Assembly (NCBI GenBank): GCA_905250125.1
Contig: CAJNOL010000190.1
Location: 1 to 64,000, forward strand
From: Rotaria sordida
Taxonomy: Eukaryota; Rotifera; Eurotatoria; Philodinida; Philodinidae
Direction of reading: 5' to 3'
DNA: 64,000 nt
Each line of letters begins with the position of its first letter. The stretch's first letter is position 1. The translations under genes and the position numbers were made by a program. Below are positions 11,379 to 23,858 of this stretch, one piece after another. The notes under the pieces are model-generated. The model did no database searches. It worked only from the letters and a program-made list of their open reading frames with translations, and was not told the origin of the DNA.

Positions 11379-14300
11379 GAAAAGCTATATAAATTGATAT
11401 TATTATTGAATAGATATATTATTTGACATTTGTTATTTATCAATGAATATTTCTAGTTCAATTTGAATTTATATTAAACGATAATAATGTTCCAACTATA
11501 GACTAATACGAGACTCATATTTTACAATTTCTATATAGAATAGAATAAGTAATTGGAATATAACTCAAATGTTTTAATATTCTCGTGTTTTTTTTAAATC
11601 TCTGTTTCGATTTGTTGAAATGAGTTATTTTTCAATGTTCTTATATATTTGTCAAGGTAGACATCCCTTCTATAAACTTTTAAAACTCTTTGATTAACTG
11701 ATTTGTTTTTAACCTTAATTGAAAATATTGGTCGAGTATTACTTTCAATTGACCTTGATAAAAAAAAATTCTCTAAAGTATCCATAGAGTTAAAATATCA
11801 TCTGTATCTTATTCATTTCATGTTTTTAAACATTTTATTTGAAATTGTTTATAATCCAGAATATATTTCCATATAAATCGATTCGTCATATATATTAATA
11901 AACAATTGAATAGATTATTATATTCATATTGATATTGAAATCTGAATCGAAGTCTATTTTAATGAAAACTTTATTACATCATATATATATATATAGACAC
12001 TATCTAGTGAACAAAAAAGAAAAGATAGAGTCTCATTTTTTTTTCTTTTTAAATCGTTTCATATGATTATATGTCATTTGTTTCTCATTTACTTTGTTTA
12101 TTTTCATCATTAAAATCTAATGTGCTATATCAATTGGATGTAAAAGTAAAACGATATTTTCTTCAAAATCTATTTGTTAATAATTGTCAATGCCGTCAAC
12201 CAGTATTATATCGAAATCTTCTATAAAATCAAGAGTAAATAATGATAAAGAATTTGATTTAAAAATAATTCTAAATTTTTCATAAATATGATTGTTTTAT
12301 TGGTTAAATATTATCGTTTGGTATACCTATTGACCATTTCAATAAATATTATATAAATAGTCGATTCTTCTCTTGCCATTGAATTTAAATAGAATTTAAA
12401 TAATTCATTCCTTCGTTTAGTTTTCCTTATATAATACATATGATAAAAACAACAATCTTATCTTTTAATTCCAACTGAGAAATAATTATTTATTCGTTTT
12501 TCAATATATATTAGTTCTAGAAATAATCTCTGATATAAATCAAAATAAAATGTCGTAATGATAAAAGAGTTCTTCTATGGAATCTATAATATATTCTCTT
12601 AGTAGATTATCTTAAATTAATCTCATTTAATATTAATCATTGGTTTTATGAAGAAAACACATAGATCATTTGTTTTAGAATTGATCCTCTATAGAAGACA
12701 CTAACATGACAAAAAACAAACTCTATTATAGCTTAGGGAAAAATAAAACTAAAACTAAAAGTAAGGTTACGAGTGGAACTGGTAAATCTCTCGAGATAAA
12801 TGCATATTCTTCTATTTTTTTCAGATTCGACTTTACGATATCTTTAAGTTAATATGTTTGGTTACATTGTTGCTTTTATTTAAAATCGAAAAATCCAAGT
12901 GATATAATGCACTTGTATAGTTATCATTGAATAAGAATAATTTATTGTGAATCTTAACAAATCGATAGATAGACAGATTAGAAAACCAAGTCGAATCGAG
13001 TCGATTTATTTATAATTATTTACCTTTCAGTTGATTTATTTATTTTCTTTCAATTTTACTATTTGAATATAATTTTATTTCTCTCTATTATTTCCTATAG
13101 AAAAACATAGAGGATATTATCTATCAACAAATCATTTTTCTGATTTTATATTCTAATAGAAAGGTTTACCGTATAGAAATATATATTAGACCATAAGACA
13201 AATCAATTAGAAAATAATTGAAAAACTATTATTGACAAAGAGTACCATCCTCTACAGGGTTTAACCGCACCCACACCAAGAGAAAAATAAGAGCAAATTG
13301 TAGTTGAACGTGGAGATTCTCTCAGACCCTGATTTAACAATTTTGCATTATGTTCTAATTAATGTTTTTTGAAAAAGTTTGTAACTGATTTTCGTCGTTG
13401 AGTGATATATATATATGAATGTTAATAGGAAGATTCTCCTTGAGGGTTCTCTGAGAAAAAGAAATTCTTATAGTAATATAATTGTTATTAGATATAATAA
13501 AATATCTAGTTTAAACAAAAGTTAAATAAGTTGATATTTTATTTAATTGTTATTGGTTGAGATTTCTATAGAGTTTCTCTTCTATTTCTAATAAATCTCT
13601 CACTATTATTGTTTTCCAAACGAATTTGATTGGTACCCTTAACTTTTAATAATTTTCAAAAAGATAAATAAAAACATTTAACGATAGTTTAATAAATAAA
13701 AAAAAAAACAGTTCGTATTGTACTGATAATAATAGTAAAAGCAAAGATTGATATCGAATAGTTTTGATAATAATTTCGTAGGTTGAGAGATCTAAGTAGA
13801 ATATAATAAAATAAATTTCGAATATGATTTAATGGTCGTTGGAATAAATATGTATTATAATAAGACGATAAATATATATCTATGATAAATCACCTATTAT
13901 AGACATAAAACTAAAATATAAAGTAAGAATAGAATATTTCGTTATCAATTCTCATATTTAAATAATGTTAATAAAATCGGATAATAATAGAAAGAATTAT
14001 CTTTCTAATAAAATAAAAAATAATAAGATTGAAACCAATGTCGACATTCAATTTTATTTGATTATTTTAAATATGTTTATTTAATTCTTCGATTATTATT
14101 CCTAGTAGAATTATTTTCATCAGTTCGAATGAAAAAAAATAAAAATCGTCAAAATCCATGAATTTTGATTATTTATTTATAATTATGTTTTATTTAATTT
14201 AATTATATAAATTTGCTTTGTTTTTTTCTCAACTAATCTATAAGATTTATTTAAAAGATGAGTTATTAATCATTTTGTTAAATCATCTAGAATAATATTG

Positions 14301-15698
14301 ATCATAAATAATGTTTTGCTAACATGACGATAAAATAAACTGTTAATTAGTTATTGTTTTTAAAAATTGATCTTCTAGAATTTGTTAATGGACTATGAGA
14401 AATAATTTGAATGTAGATTATTTTATTCAAATTATCTTTTAGCTATATGAAATAAGGAATTATCCATCGTATTTATATTTAAAATAAATCATAATCTAAG
14501 GAAAACGATAGATATTCTATTCTATGAAATGAAGAATTTTCGAGAAAAACAAAAAAAAAATTCTTTTTCTTCTAATCTAGACTTTCTCTTTAATGAACTT
14601 TAAAATTGTTTTGATAAAATCTTTTCTTTTTCTACATAAATTCTTTCTATTAATATGTGGTTAGTTCAAATCGATATTTATATATAAAGATAGAATATGA
14701 AATAATCTCTATTGATTTCTTTCATTTTTTTTTCTAATAAATTATTTGTTATTTTTATCAAATATTGAAATAGTTTCAATATATCTCCTACTAATATCTA
14801 TTAATAAACAATCTTCAAGATTTATTTCGACATCTATATGTTAACACATCATATCAATTGGATTTTTTTATAGAATTCAATTGAACTATATTTTAGAAAA
14901 TGCTGTGAGGAAAAAAAAAGGAAAAGTAGATCTAAACTCTAGGAAACCTTTCAATATTTCTTTCATTCTCTCACGTTCATTTCAAAAAGTTTTTTTTCGT
15001 ATTAGTTTATTTATTATTTCTTGTTGACTTTCTCAATAAACAATAATAATTATTTAAAACAAGATCTAATCTTTTAAGGGGTTTAATAATCTTATTCTTG
15101 AACTATTCTCTTTATATATGAATAGATCAAGTGAATAACTCTTATATCTATATAGAAATCATTATTTGCTCACTTATCATTGATAGCTTGTACGAAGAGA
15201 GGATAAAAGAGAAGGATAGTTTTCAATTGTAAAATTGAAACAAATTTCTTGACAATTATATTTGTTTGTGGAAAATTATTCTCAATTGATATTTCGTTAA
15301 CTGAAGATTTCTGAAGAATAAAATAGAATTCGATATATATTTAATATAAAAACTTGTTTTCCTATTTACAGATAATCAATCGAAAGAGTGTCACACCTAT
15401 TAAAAACAAACGGATAAAGTTCTTGTTGCTCTTCAAATAAACTCTAGTTTTGTCATAAATGACTGTACTATTCATAATGAAAGATAGACATAAAAGAAAA
15501 ATATATCGTTTCCAAGAGAGATACTATTCAACGATAAGAAATTTTATAAAAAACTTTCGAGAGTCTTCCTTATAGATTCGATAATAGTTACTCTTAGAAT
15601 ATCAGATAAAAACGTTTTCCTATATGTAGAAAAGAATTAATTCTAATCGGTTTTTGAATATTGATCACAAAGATTTTGTTGAAATTTGCAGTAGTATC
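11379..15698. other. Extremely AT-rich gene desert, left half
   Basis: About 4.3 kb without a credible gene; the longest open frame is ~63 codons (11594-11785, minus). Base composition is clearly lower in GC than the intergenic DNA elsewhere in the window. There is no tandem period and no long inverted repeat, yet TCGA-type CpG words are still common. The function is unknown. Confidence 0.6.
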
Positions 15699-16800
15699 AA
15701 ACTTGAAAGTTAAAGTTCAATTATTCAACTATTCAAGTACTCTCTACACAGCACTCATGGCAACGACGCATGCTCACGTGTCCTTCCCAACTGTTGTAGA
15801 CCGTCTCATTATTCTTCCCACACAGAGATCACCTACAATCATGTAAACTCCTTACCCGAGACTCCAATTCCGAAACTCACACCTTCCGCGAGGTAACCTG
15901 TCTTCTATTCATCCAAACACTCTCACAACCAGCCATTTTCCTGGCCACGCCTATAGCGGCCAGTCCTTCCCCGAACACCCACCGCAGGTGCAATGTCGTA
16001 TGTGTCCTACTCTTCTGAGTTCTTTAACAGCACCCACACAAGGTGCGATGTGATGTGCCTTGTATTGTCCTCAGTCCTTTCGCAGCCAGTCCTTTGGTAG
16101 TCACCCATTTCGCGACACCCACAGCAGCTGCGAAGTGATGTGGGTCGTATTATTTTCAGTCCCTTCGCGACCAGTCCTCTCGTGGCACCCACACCAGCTG
16201 CAATGTGATGTGTGTCGCATTATTTTCAGTTCTTCCGCGGCACCCACACCAGGTGCGATGTGATGTGTGTCGTATTATTTTCAGTCCTTTCGCGGCACCC
16301 ACAGCAGCTGCAATGTGATATATGTCGTATTATTCTCAGTCCTTTCTCGATGAGTCCTTTCGTGGCTTGTCGTTCCGTGACTCGTTCTCTCGTAGCATTC
16401 ACAGATGGGGGGAGACATGTGAGTTGTTTTGTGAGATGCAGAGCTTGGCAGACGCGTGCGAGTCGTTTTGAGTGACCCACATTTACACGAACCCGCCCAG
16501 ACACCCACATCGACAGTCGACAATCTTTTGGAAAGCCCATTCTGTGTTTCCGTGGTTTGATCTTTGTGTTTTCGGATCTCGGTTTTTCTTGGGTCGAGTT
16601 TTTTGTTTTGGAAAAGCGAAAGTGTATTTTTCGGAAATTGATTTTGGGTTTCCGGCAATGTTTCTAGTGCGGAAAAGCAATTTTTTTTTTCAAGAAACTC
16701 ATTTGGTGCAGAAAGTCTATCGACTTTCCTAGAAAGTAATATAAGGCATCATATCACTTGAATAATTGAATAGTTGAATAGTTGAATTCAAGTTTCAAGT
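15699..16800. other. CpG-rich island bounded by inverted ATTCAACT repeats
   Basis: About 1.1 kb of GC- and CpG-rich DNA inside the AT desert. Its left border has TTCAATTATTCAACTATTCA (from ~15717). The right border (16755-16790) has a near-perfect reverse complement. CTTGAAA words lie just outside on both sides, so it may be an inserted unit with terminal inverted repeats. Several frames stay open for 60-125 codons on both strands because stops are rare at this composition. They overlap each other, follow the tandem period and show no recognisable domain, so I call none of them coding. Confidence 0.6.
15977..16370 (+). repeat. 55-bp tandem repeat with E-box (CAGGTG/CAGCTG) in most units
   Basis: Units begin ACCCACA at 15977, 16032, 16117, 16187, 16242 and 16297. 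The spacings are 55, 85, 70, 55 and 55, that is 55 plus 0, 15 or 30 bp. The extra 15-mers resemble CAGTCCTTTCG-type subunits. Each unit carries CAGGTG or CAGCTG (the second has AAGGTG), then GATGTGATGTG and CGTATTATTTTCAGTCC. Confidence 0.8.
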
Positions 16801-19800
16801 ATTACATGTATGATAACAATAGACCTATAAGAGGTAAATCACATCGAAAATGATATGCCCTATGATTTAAGTTACTTTTTTTTTTGTTAAGTAATAAAAA
16901 CGATGAATATCGTTGAATAATATAAATAAATGGTTGATTATCTAGTCGAATCTAGTTGAAAGAAGTTAAAATATGATTGTAAGAGATGATTTGTTTATAT
17001 ATAAATTCAATCTGAGATAAACATATTCGAATTCTCAATAAAATTCTTTTTTATAATATGAATATATAAGATTTATTTTCTTCTCTTTTCACCGTTATAA
17101 TGGATAATTAAGTGAGAGTCGATTATTTATTATTTTTGTTCAACAAGGAAGAAGAGTTAGAATTAACTTTCGAATAAATAAACAATTTTCTTTTTCAGAT
17201 ATATTTCTATAAATTAGTTTTTATATAAATATGACAAAACTTCCTAGAATTCAATTAAAATAAAAATATTAATTGAAGATTATTTTATATTGAATATAAA
17301 TAAACTCTCATAGAATTTATCAATACTAATCTTTTTATATAAATATTATCGTTATGTTGATTGATCTCCATTATTTTAATTAACTTCGTTTGGTAAGAAT
17401 CGTTGTCTTCAGAAAAAAAAAAATATATATATGAGTTTTTGTTTTTTTTTTTTTAATAAATGCATTTGTTGATTTATATCATCATGATGAAAGTTTAATA
17501 ATAAATTGAAAAGAATGTGAGATTGATAGGCAACACGATATTCCTAAACGAAACGAAAGAAGAAAATGAATAATTAAACAGGAGGAATGTTAGATAAACA
17601 AATAACTATTTGACTTATTCAATTGAGAGAAGAAAATAAAAAGAAAAATCGTTCTCAATATGTCTAAACAGATAAAATAGAAGGAAACTCTTTATTAACA
17701 ATATCAATAGGTATTCTTGCCTTAGAATTTATTTAACTAAATAAAAATTCTCTGAAGAAATGGACGATGATCATTTCATTTATTATCTTTTCTTATTTTT
17801 CTTGTTTAGAACATTTTTAAAACATTCATTATAAATGTTTATCATAATGATTATTTATTTGATTCTTTTTTTGGTAACACTCCGTGAGAACATTGCACAA
17901 CGGCAACCGATAAATGAAATCCTTTAATCAATTATATAACGACTATAAGAAACGATCACGTTTTTTTTTTAAAGATTATTCGTTAATATATGTCAATTAT
18001 TTTTAATCACAATAACAATTATTTTATAGATTTTAATAAATTATTCAATATAACTATAAATATATTATTTCATTAAATAAATTAATAAAAAATCTTTACC
18101 AATATGTTAGACGAGTATAAATCGAACTAAACCTAATTATTGATCATAGTCTTTACATTCATAAGTAGCAACTGACATCCAAAACAAAAAAAAAACGGTT
18201 CAACGTTCAAGCCAATGTTTAATCGTCAGACGTTTTTAAATTGAACTCGAACTATCTTTATCATTAATAACAAACGAACTCGTTAACCTTTCCAATGTTA
18301 TTAATAGAATAAAATATAGTTTAACGTTATTCATATAATCTTCTATCGTCTATTATATAAGATGATTTGCACTTTCTTACTTAACATATGATCAAAGTCC
18401 TATAAACAATTGATTTGTTTTCGTTTAATAGAATAAAGAACTTAATAACCAATTAATCGTTTCCTTTAATATAGATTTTGTTTAGTATTTGTTAAATATA
18501 AATAAGATATCGTTCCCAGATACCAGAAAAACAAAACTAGACGATTATTTTCTCTATTAATCGGATGATTTTATTAGAAATTCTTTACCGATATCAAAAC
18601 GATGAAATTGAAAACAAATAAATCAATTATTCTACTCGTCTAGATTAAAACCTTCACACGATGATTTCGACTACCTTTATTTAAAAAAAAAATAGCGATA
18701 TGTTTCGTAACTGTCAATTATCGAAACATTTTCACTGCTTACTGACAAAGAAATAGACGCCAAACGTAAACACTATCATATTTACTTTATTTGAATTAAA
18801 AAATAGTGCAACTATTATAAACGGCATAGTTTTCACCTGAGAAACTCGGATTATCAATAACTTGCCGTTCAAAACTGATGACGATTATATTAAGAATAAA
18901 ATCCTATAACATCAATCTACTATTTATCATAAAATTGTTATTTCAATATAAAAACAAATTCTCTTTAAAGAGTATTAGAAACGAATGACGAAAGAAAATG
19001 TGCACTAACTCTAAACCAGCCAACAATAAACACAATATATTCAACTATTTAATCATTTACTCGTTCTCTTTATAGATCAATTTCTATAATAATCATTTTA
19101 TTGATTAAATCACCTTTGAAAATTCTTTACAGATCTTTGAATTGAAATCCATCTGACGAAAACAAATCTATCTTTGCTAAATAGTTAGATTTATTAAATA
19201 GATTACTAGTCTCTCTCTCAGAGATGTTCACTAAGACCATTACCGAATGATGATCATTTTATTGATAAACTATAAATCATCTCTCATTTTTCGTTAACGT
19301 CTATCATTTACTTGTAACAATCATCTATAAATAGGTGGAACTGATAAATGAAGATTATTTATATTAAACTCTAATCAACAATTCATAGATAGAATTTTAA
19401 TTATCTATAGAAAGTTCAATGAAATTTTTTCTAAAACATTTACCAAAATATTTATCAAGAATATTCTAGAAAATTGATCAATATTTGAACGATGTTAATA
19501 AGCCGCACAGATATATAGAAAAATACATTAACTAACGATGTTCTTAAATGAAGACCATTAGGATAAAAAAGGCTCGAAATCTTTTTTTAGATAAAATTGA
19601 CTCTCACCAATCGAAACATTCATTATGTAACATCCTAAATAAAAAAAACGTTGTGTCTCTTTGAGAATTTGTTACTAGAATACGAGATATAATTAATATC
19701 TAGTTGAACTTATTGATATTGTCTTTTATTTCTAGGAAATAGTAGACTTTCGATGTTTTTTCTTGGAAATACGAGCAACAATTCGAAACGAAAGGAATTT

Positions 19801-21471
19801 GTTTTAATCTAGACATTGATTTAAGTTTAAATTCGAACATATTTTCAATAAAGATTTTCTATAAAAATCTAATAAATATTCTATCGAGATAGAAATATTT
19901 ATTTATTAGTTTATATCAATATACTATCACATCGTTCTATAATCCCTTAAGAAAAATCGAATAAAATTTATTCGAAAATCGGTATTTAAATATGAAACGA
20001 ATCGGATTGAATAAGAGTGACGAAAAGAATTTTGTTAAAAATTAATACAATTTTTTTTCTATTTATCTTTAGAGTTTCGTTCTTGGTTAAATAAATCTAT
20101 CTTTCCTCATTTTTCTGATCAGATTGATTTCTGCAATGAATTCAACGGTAAATATCAATATCGTCATTTTTCAATTTCTATTCTTTATCAGTCAACTCTT
20201 CTTGAACAATCGTCTAACAAATTTACAGAAAACGATTATAATAAATAAACAGTAACAAAATAATCCGATTTTATCTGTGTCTTTATAATATTCGTTCCCA
20301 ATAGTCTCTACCTATACCTTCGAAATGAATTAAACCGTTAGTAAACGATCTAATTATATAACTATAACCATCGAACTCATATCGATAGAACATAGAGGAT
20401 ATATTTAAGCGTTTTTTTTTAAAATAATTTTCCTAGATAAATATATATAAATATTGTCGATAGAATTCTCTATAATATAGACCCGAATAGAAATTGATCT
20501 GCTTAGTTAGATAATTGACATATTTCTTTTTTAATGATTGTTTTCATGGAAGAATAAAAAAAGAAAAAACGGTTCGAATGTCTCTATTCCTAGTAAAAAG
20601 CTATTTTTGTTTAGAAACAAAATCTTTCGTGTTTATTTATGTTTTCTCTATTCTATAAAAATAAATTTATATAAAATCTCATAATGATATTAAATATGGT
20701 TAAGTACTCGTCAGGTGAGAAGATATTTCTAATATAAATTTATCTAATATTGATGCATTATTATTTGAACGTTATTTCATTCGATATTCATTGTTGAGAT
20801 GCGAAAAAAAACGAAAAAAATCTCGATTATTTTTTTTTTTTAAATCTAATTGACTTGTTGATGTACGCCATTAGGATGAAAGTATAACATAACACTATGA
20901 GACAATCGTTCAATAGATAATTATCTCTCTTGATATAGATAGGAGAATAATTTCTCGAAAATAAATATTCTCTATAGAATTAAAATAAATACTTCTCCTC
21001 TTTATATAATATAAATCGATCATCTATCTCATAATCGAATGTTTCACTTAACATAATAAATAATATTTTAAAAATGATAACTCAAAATAGAGTTGTTAGC
21101 CTTTTATCTTTTTCATATAAGTGTTAGATTTGTTTATCTATGATCATCAATTCTAAAAGTAGAAAAAAAAAATTCTACCCTTTATTTTATTATCATGCTA
21201 CTCACTGTTATGAAAAATTATTCTTCTACCGTTTAAGAATTGAGTAACTAATTTCTAATCGATTTGTAAAATTCTCGAAGAATTTATTCACTATTTAAAC
21301 ATTGACGCATTGCAGAAAAGAAGAATAATCGTTACCATTTTCTAGCACAAATAAATCAATACAGAATCCGAGATGTTCATCTTCTTATCAAATTTGACGA
21401 AATTTAATTTGGAAGGATCCATTGTTGAGTTAGAGGAAAAACGAGTCATTTATTTCCTATGGTGTTTCTAT
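16801..21471. other. Extremely AT-rich gene desert, right half
   Basis: About 4.7 kb, similar in composition to 11.4-15.7 kb. There is no open frame worth reporting, no RNA gene, and no tandem or long inverted repeat that I can see. Confidence 0.6.
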
Positions 21472-21730
21472 CAAGGGGGAAAGTGCTGGTACCCAGCACC
21501 CTGGCACCTCAGCACCTGCTCAGCACCTCAGCACCTCAGCACCTTTTCAGCACTTTTTTTGATAAATTAATTTAGTTCAATCATATAGAAATAATTCACA
21601 AAAAGAACTTTATTTTCAATATTCAAGAACATGTTTTGTTTCAAATACACACACAGTGTGAAAAACCAAGTTTTTAAACAAAAATAAGTATTAGAACTTT
21701 TTCATAATACTGAATCGAACAACAAAAAAC

Positions 21731-22015
21731 CTATTTGGAACAAAAAGAATATGCTTTTTTCTTATCGTCTTGAACGCGTTGTAATCGATCATTTGACAAG
21801 CGACTTTTAATCGTTAACAGCCAGCAGGCTGTCTGCGTATGAATATATCTCACTGATGAATCAATATTAATTCGAAAATACTTTTTCATTTGCTGTGGAT
21901 TTATTCCATCGTATATTCGACATCCTTTAAAATTTTGTTGTGATGTATTAGAAAGGCTATTTGATATAATATCTCCTTCATCATCATCATTGAACTCTGA
22001 TTCTTTTTCACGAGT
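21731..22015 (-). pseudogene. Coding-like fragment inside the compound element
   Basis: An open frame of 94 codons ending at TAG has sense-like codon use and reads ESEFNDDDEGDIISNSL, then GCRIYDGINPQQMKKYF, then WLLTIKSRLSNDRLQRVQ. It has no ATG at its 5' end, which runs about 17 bases into the left hairpin arm, so it looks like the C-terminal part of a protein cut off by the hairpin. I do not recognise the family. It could be a transposase remnant or captured host exon. Confidence 0.4.
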
Positions 22016-23440
22016 TTATATTACACTTTTTCATGATTCGATTTTTCGACCCATGAGGTCTCCCAGGGATCGAAAAAAATTTTTTATCCAAAATCCTTTA
22101 GAAGTCCTTACAGTTTTATAGAACTAAGTGTGCTGATTCCAAATATCATGTTTTTTAAAGATTAATAGGGAAATAAGAAAGATCTGAAGTACTTTATGAG
22201 AGGCCTAAAAACCAGTTTTTGACCTAAAAGTCCATGGAAATCTCATTTAGATTCATTGAAAATAGGCTCATTCGACGCAGAATTTTTTTCTCTGCCTGAA
22301 TCTATAAGAACCTTTTAAGCATTGAAAACTTTTTCTATCGATCACTCGCGAACACCGCCCCCGTTGGACCGTATTGCTATCAAGAATGACTTTTTTCGCC
22401 CTTGACAAGTTATCGTTTATAAGAGCGTACCAGCGAGATTTTTTTATGGAATATGTAATTTCATATGCTCTTTCAAATGAAACTATTTTCAACTTGAAAT
22501 TCGATGTCTAGTGGATCATTTTCTATCTAACACCTATCTCGAGATCCTTTCTTCCCTATTTTTGACTAGTATTTCCCAGTGTTCGTCAAGAATAATGTTG
22601 ATTTGACTTCAAACAAATATCAGATTCGAAATCAGTACACAAAACTGTATCCACCTACATATGTTTCATCTCGTTTATGAGACTTTCATTTTTTCTTATA
22701 TTTTGGTCCCCCTGGTTCCCCTCAGGGATATGTCGGTAATATGAGGAAAAATGAAAGTCTCAGAAACGATATGAAACATATGTAGATCGATGCAATTTTG
22801 TGTGCTGATTCCGAATCTGATATTTGTTTGAAGTCAAATCAACATTATTCTTGACGAACACTGGGAAATACTAGTCAAAAATAGGGAAGAAAGGATCTCG
22901 AGATAGGTGTTAGATAGAAAATGATCCACTAGACATCGAATTTCAAGTTGAAAATAGTTTCATTTGAAAGAGCATATGAAATTACATATTCCATAAAAAA
23001 TCTCGCTGGTACGCTCTTATAGACGATAACTTGTCAAGGGCGAAAAAAGTCATTCTTGATAGCAATACGGTCCAACGGGGGCGGTGTTCGCGAGTGATCG
23101 ATAGAAAAAGTTTTCAATACCTAAAAGATTCTTATAGATTCTGGCAGAGAAAAAAATTCTGCGTCGAATGAGCCTATTTTCAATGAATCTAAATGAGATT
23201 TCCATGGACTTTTAGGTCAAAAACTGGTTTTTAGGCCTCTCATAAAGTACTTCGGCTTTTTCTTATTTCCCTATTAATCTTTAAAAAAAACATGATATTT
23301 GGAATCAGCACACTTAGTTCTATAAAACTGTAAGGACTTCTAATAGATTCTGGATAAATTTTTTTTTGATCCTTGGGGAATCCCAGGGGTCGAAAAATCG
23401 AATCATGAGAACGTGTAAAATAAACTCGTGAAAAAGAATC
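21999..23440. repeat. Giant hairpin: two ~702-bp arms, 38-bp loop
   Basis: 21999-22700 and 22739-23440 are reverse complements with only scattered differences, for example CTGAAGTACTTTATGAG against CTCATAAAGTACTTCGG. The loop 22701-22738 contains TTTTGGTCCCCCTGGTTCCC. Arms are equal in length, suggesting duplication by foldback or template switching. No frame is open through an arm. Confidence 0.85.
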
Positions 23441-23644
23441 AGGGCTCAATGCTAATTCTAGCACTGATAAAATTAGAGTCAAAGTTTTTGGTACGCCGAA
23501 ATAGGAATTTGACACACCTCCTTTCTCATTGGACACAGAGAATATTCAATAGGATTATGATATCGAAATAAATCTAATAGAGAACGCTGTTAGACTATGT
23601 GAATAATAGCCGTTAAAACATATAATATCTTCTAAATTCTATAA

Positions 23645-23814
23645 GCACCTCAGCACCTTCTCAGCACCTTAGCACCTTCTCAGCACCTCAGCACCTTTTC
23701 AGCACCTTTTCAGCACCTCAGCACCTTTTCAGCACCTTTTCAGCACCTCAGCACCTTTTCAGCACCTTTTCAGCACCTCAGCACCTTTTCAGCACCTTTT
23801 CAGCACCTCAGCAC
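23645..23814 (+). repeat. Minisatellite of AGCACCTCAGCACCTTTTC units
   Basis: Higher-order tandem array built from the 11-mer AGCACCTTTTC and the 8-mer AGCACCTC, repeating as a ~30-bp unit near its right side. The same words occur at 21506-21556. Confidence 0.85.
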
Positions 23815-23858
23815 CATCAAGTACAATTTGGCACTTGGTACCTGCACTTTCCCCCTTG

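Larger units (their letters stand above)
21472..23858. mobile_element. TIR-bounded compound element with GCACC minisatellites and giant hairpin
   Basis: The left end reads CAAGGGGGAAAGTGCTGGTA (21472 on). The right end, reverse complemented, reads CAAGGGGGAAAGTGCAGGTA (23858 back), so the two differ at one base. Just inside each end lies an AGCACCTC/AGCACCTTTTC minisatellite: short on the left (21494-21556), long on the right (23645-23814). The interior holds a 94-codon open frame (21731-22015, minus) and a near-perfect hairpin (21999-23440). No target duplication was found. The superfamily is unknown. Confidence 0.75.

Noticed and set aside
11594-11785. 63-codon minus-strand frame in the AT desert
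   Set aside because: Short, isolated, no homology recognised and no splice context.
16007-16732. Several overlapping open frames of 61-125 codons on both strands in the CpG-rich island
   Set aside because: They overlap one another on both strands, repeat with the 55-bp period and show no domain. High GC simply removes stop codons.
22268-22492. 74-codon frame inside the left hairpin arm
   Set aside because: Not maintained in the mirrored arm and has no recognisable features.
23240-23536. 98-codon minus-strand frame at the edge of the giant hairpin
   Set aside because: It crosses the arm boundary, and the mirrored arm does not keep the frame. Looks like a chance opening.
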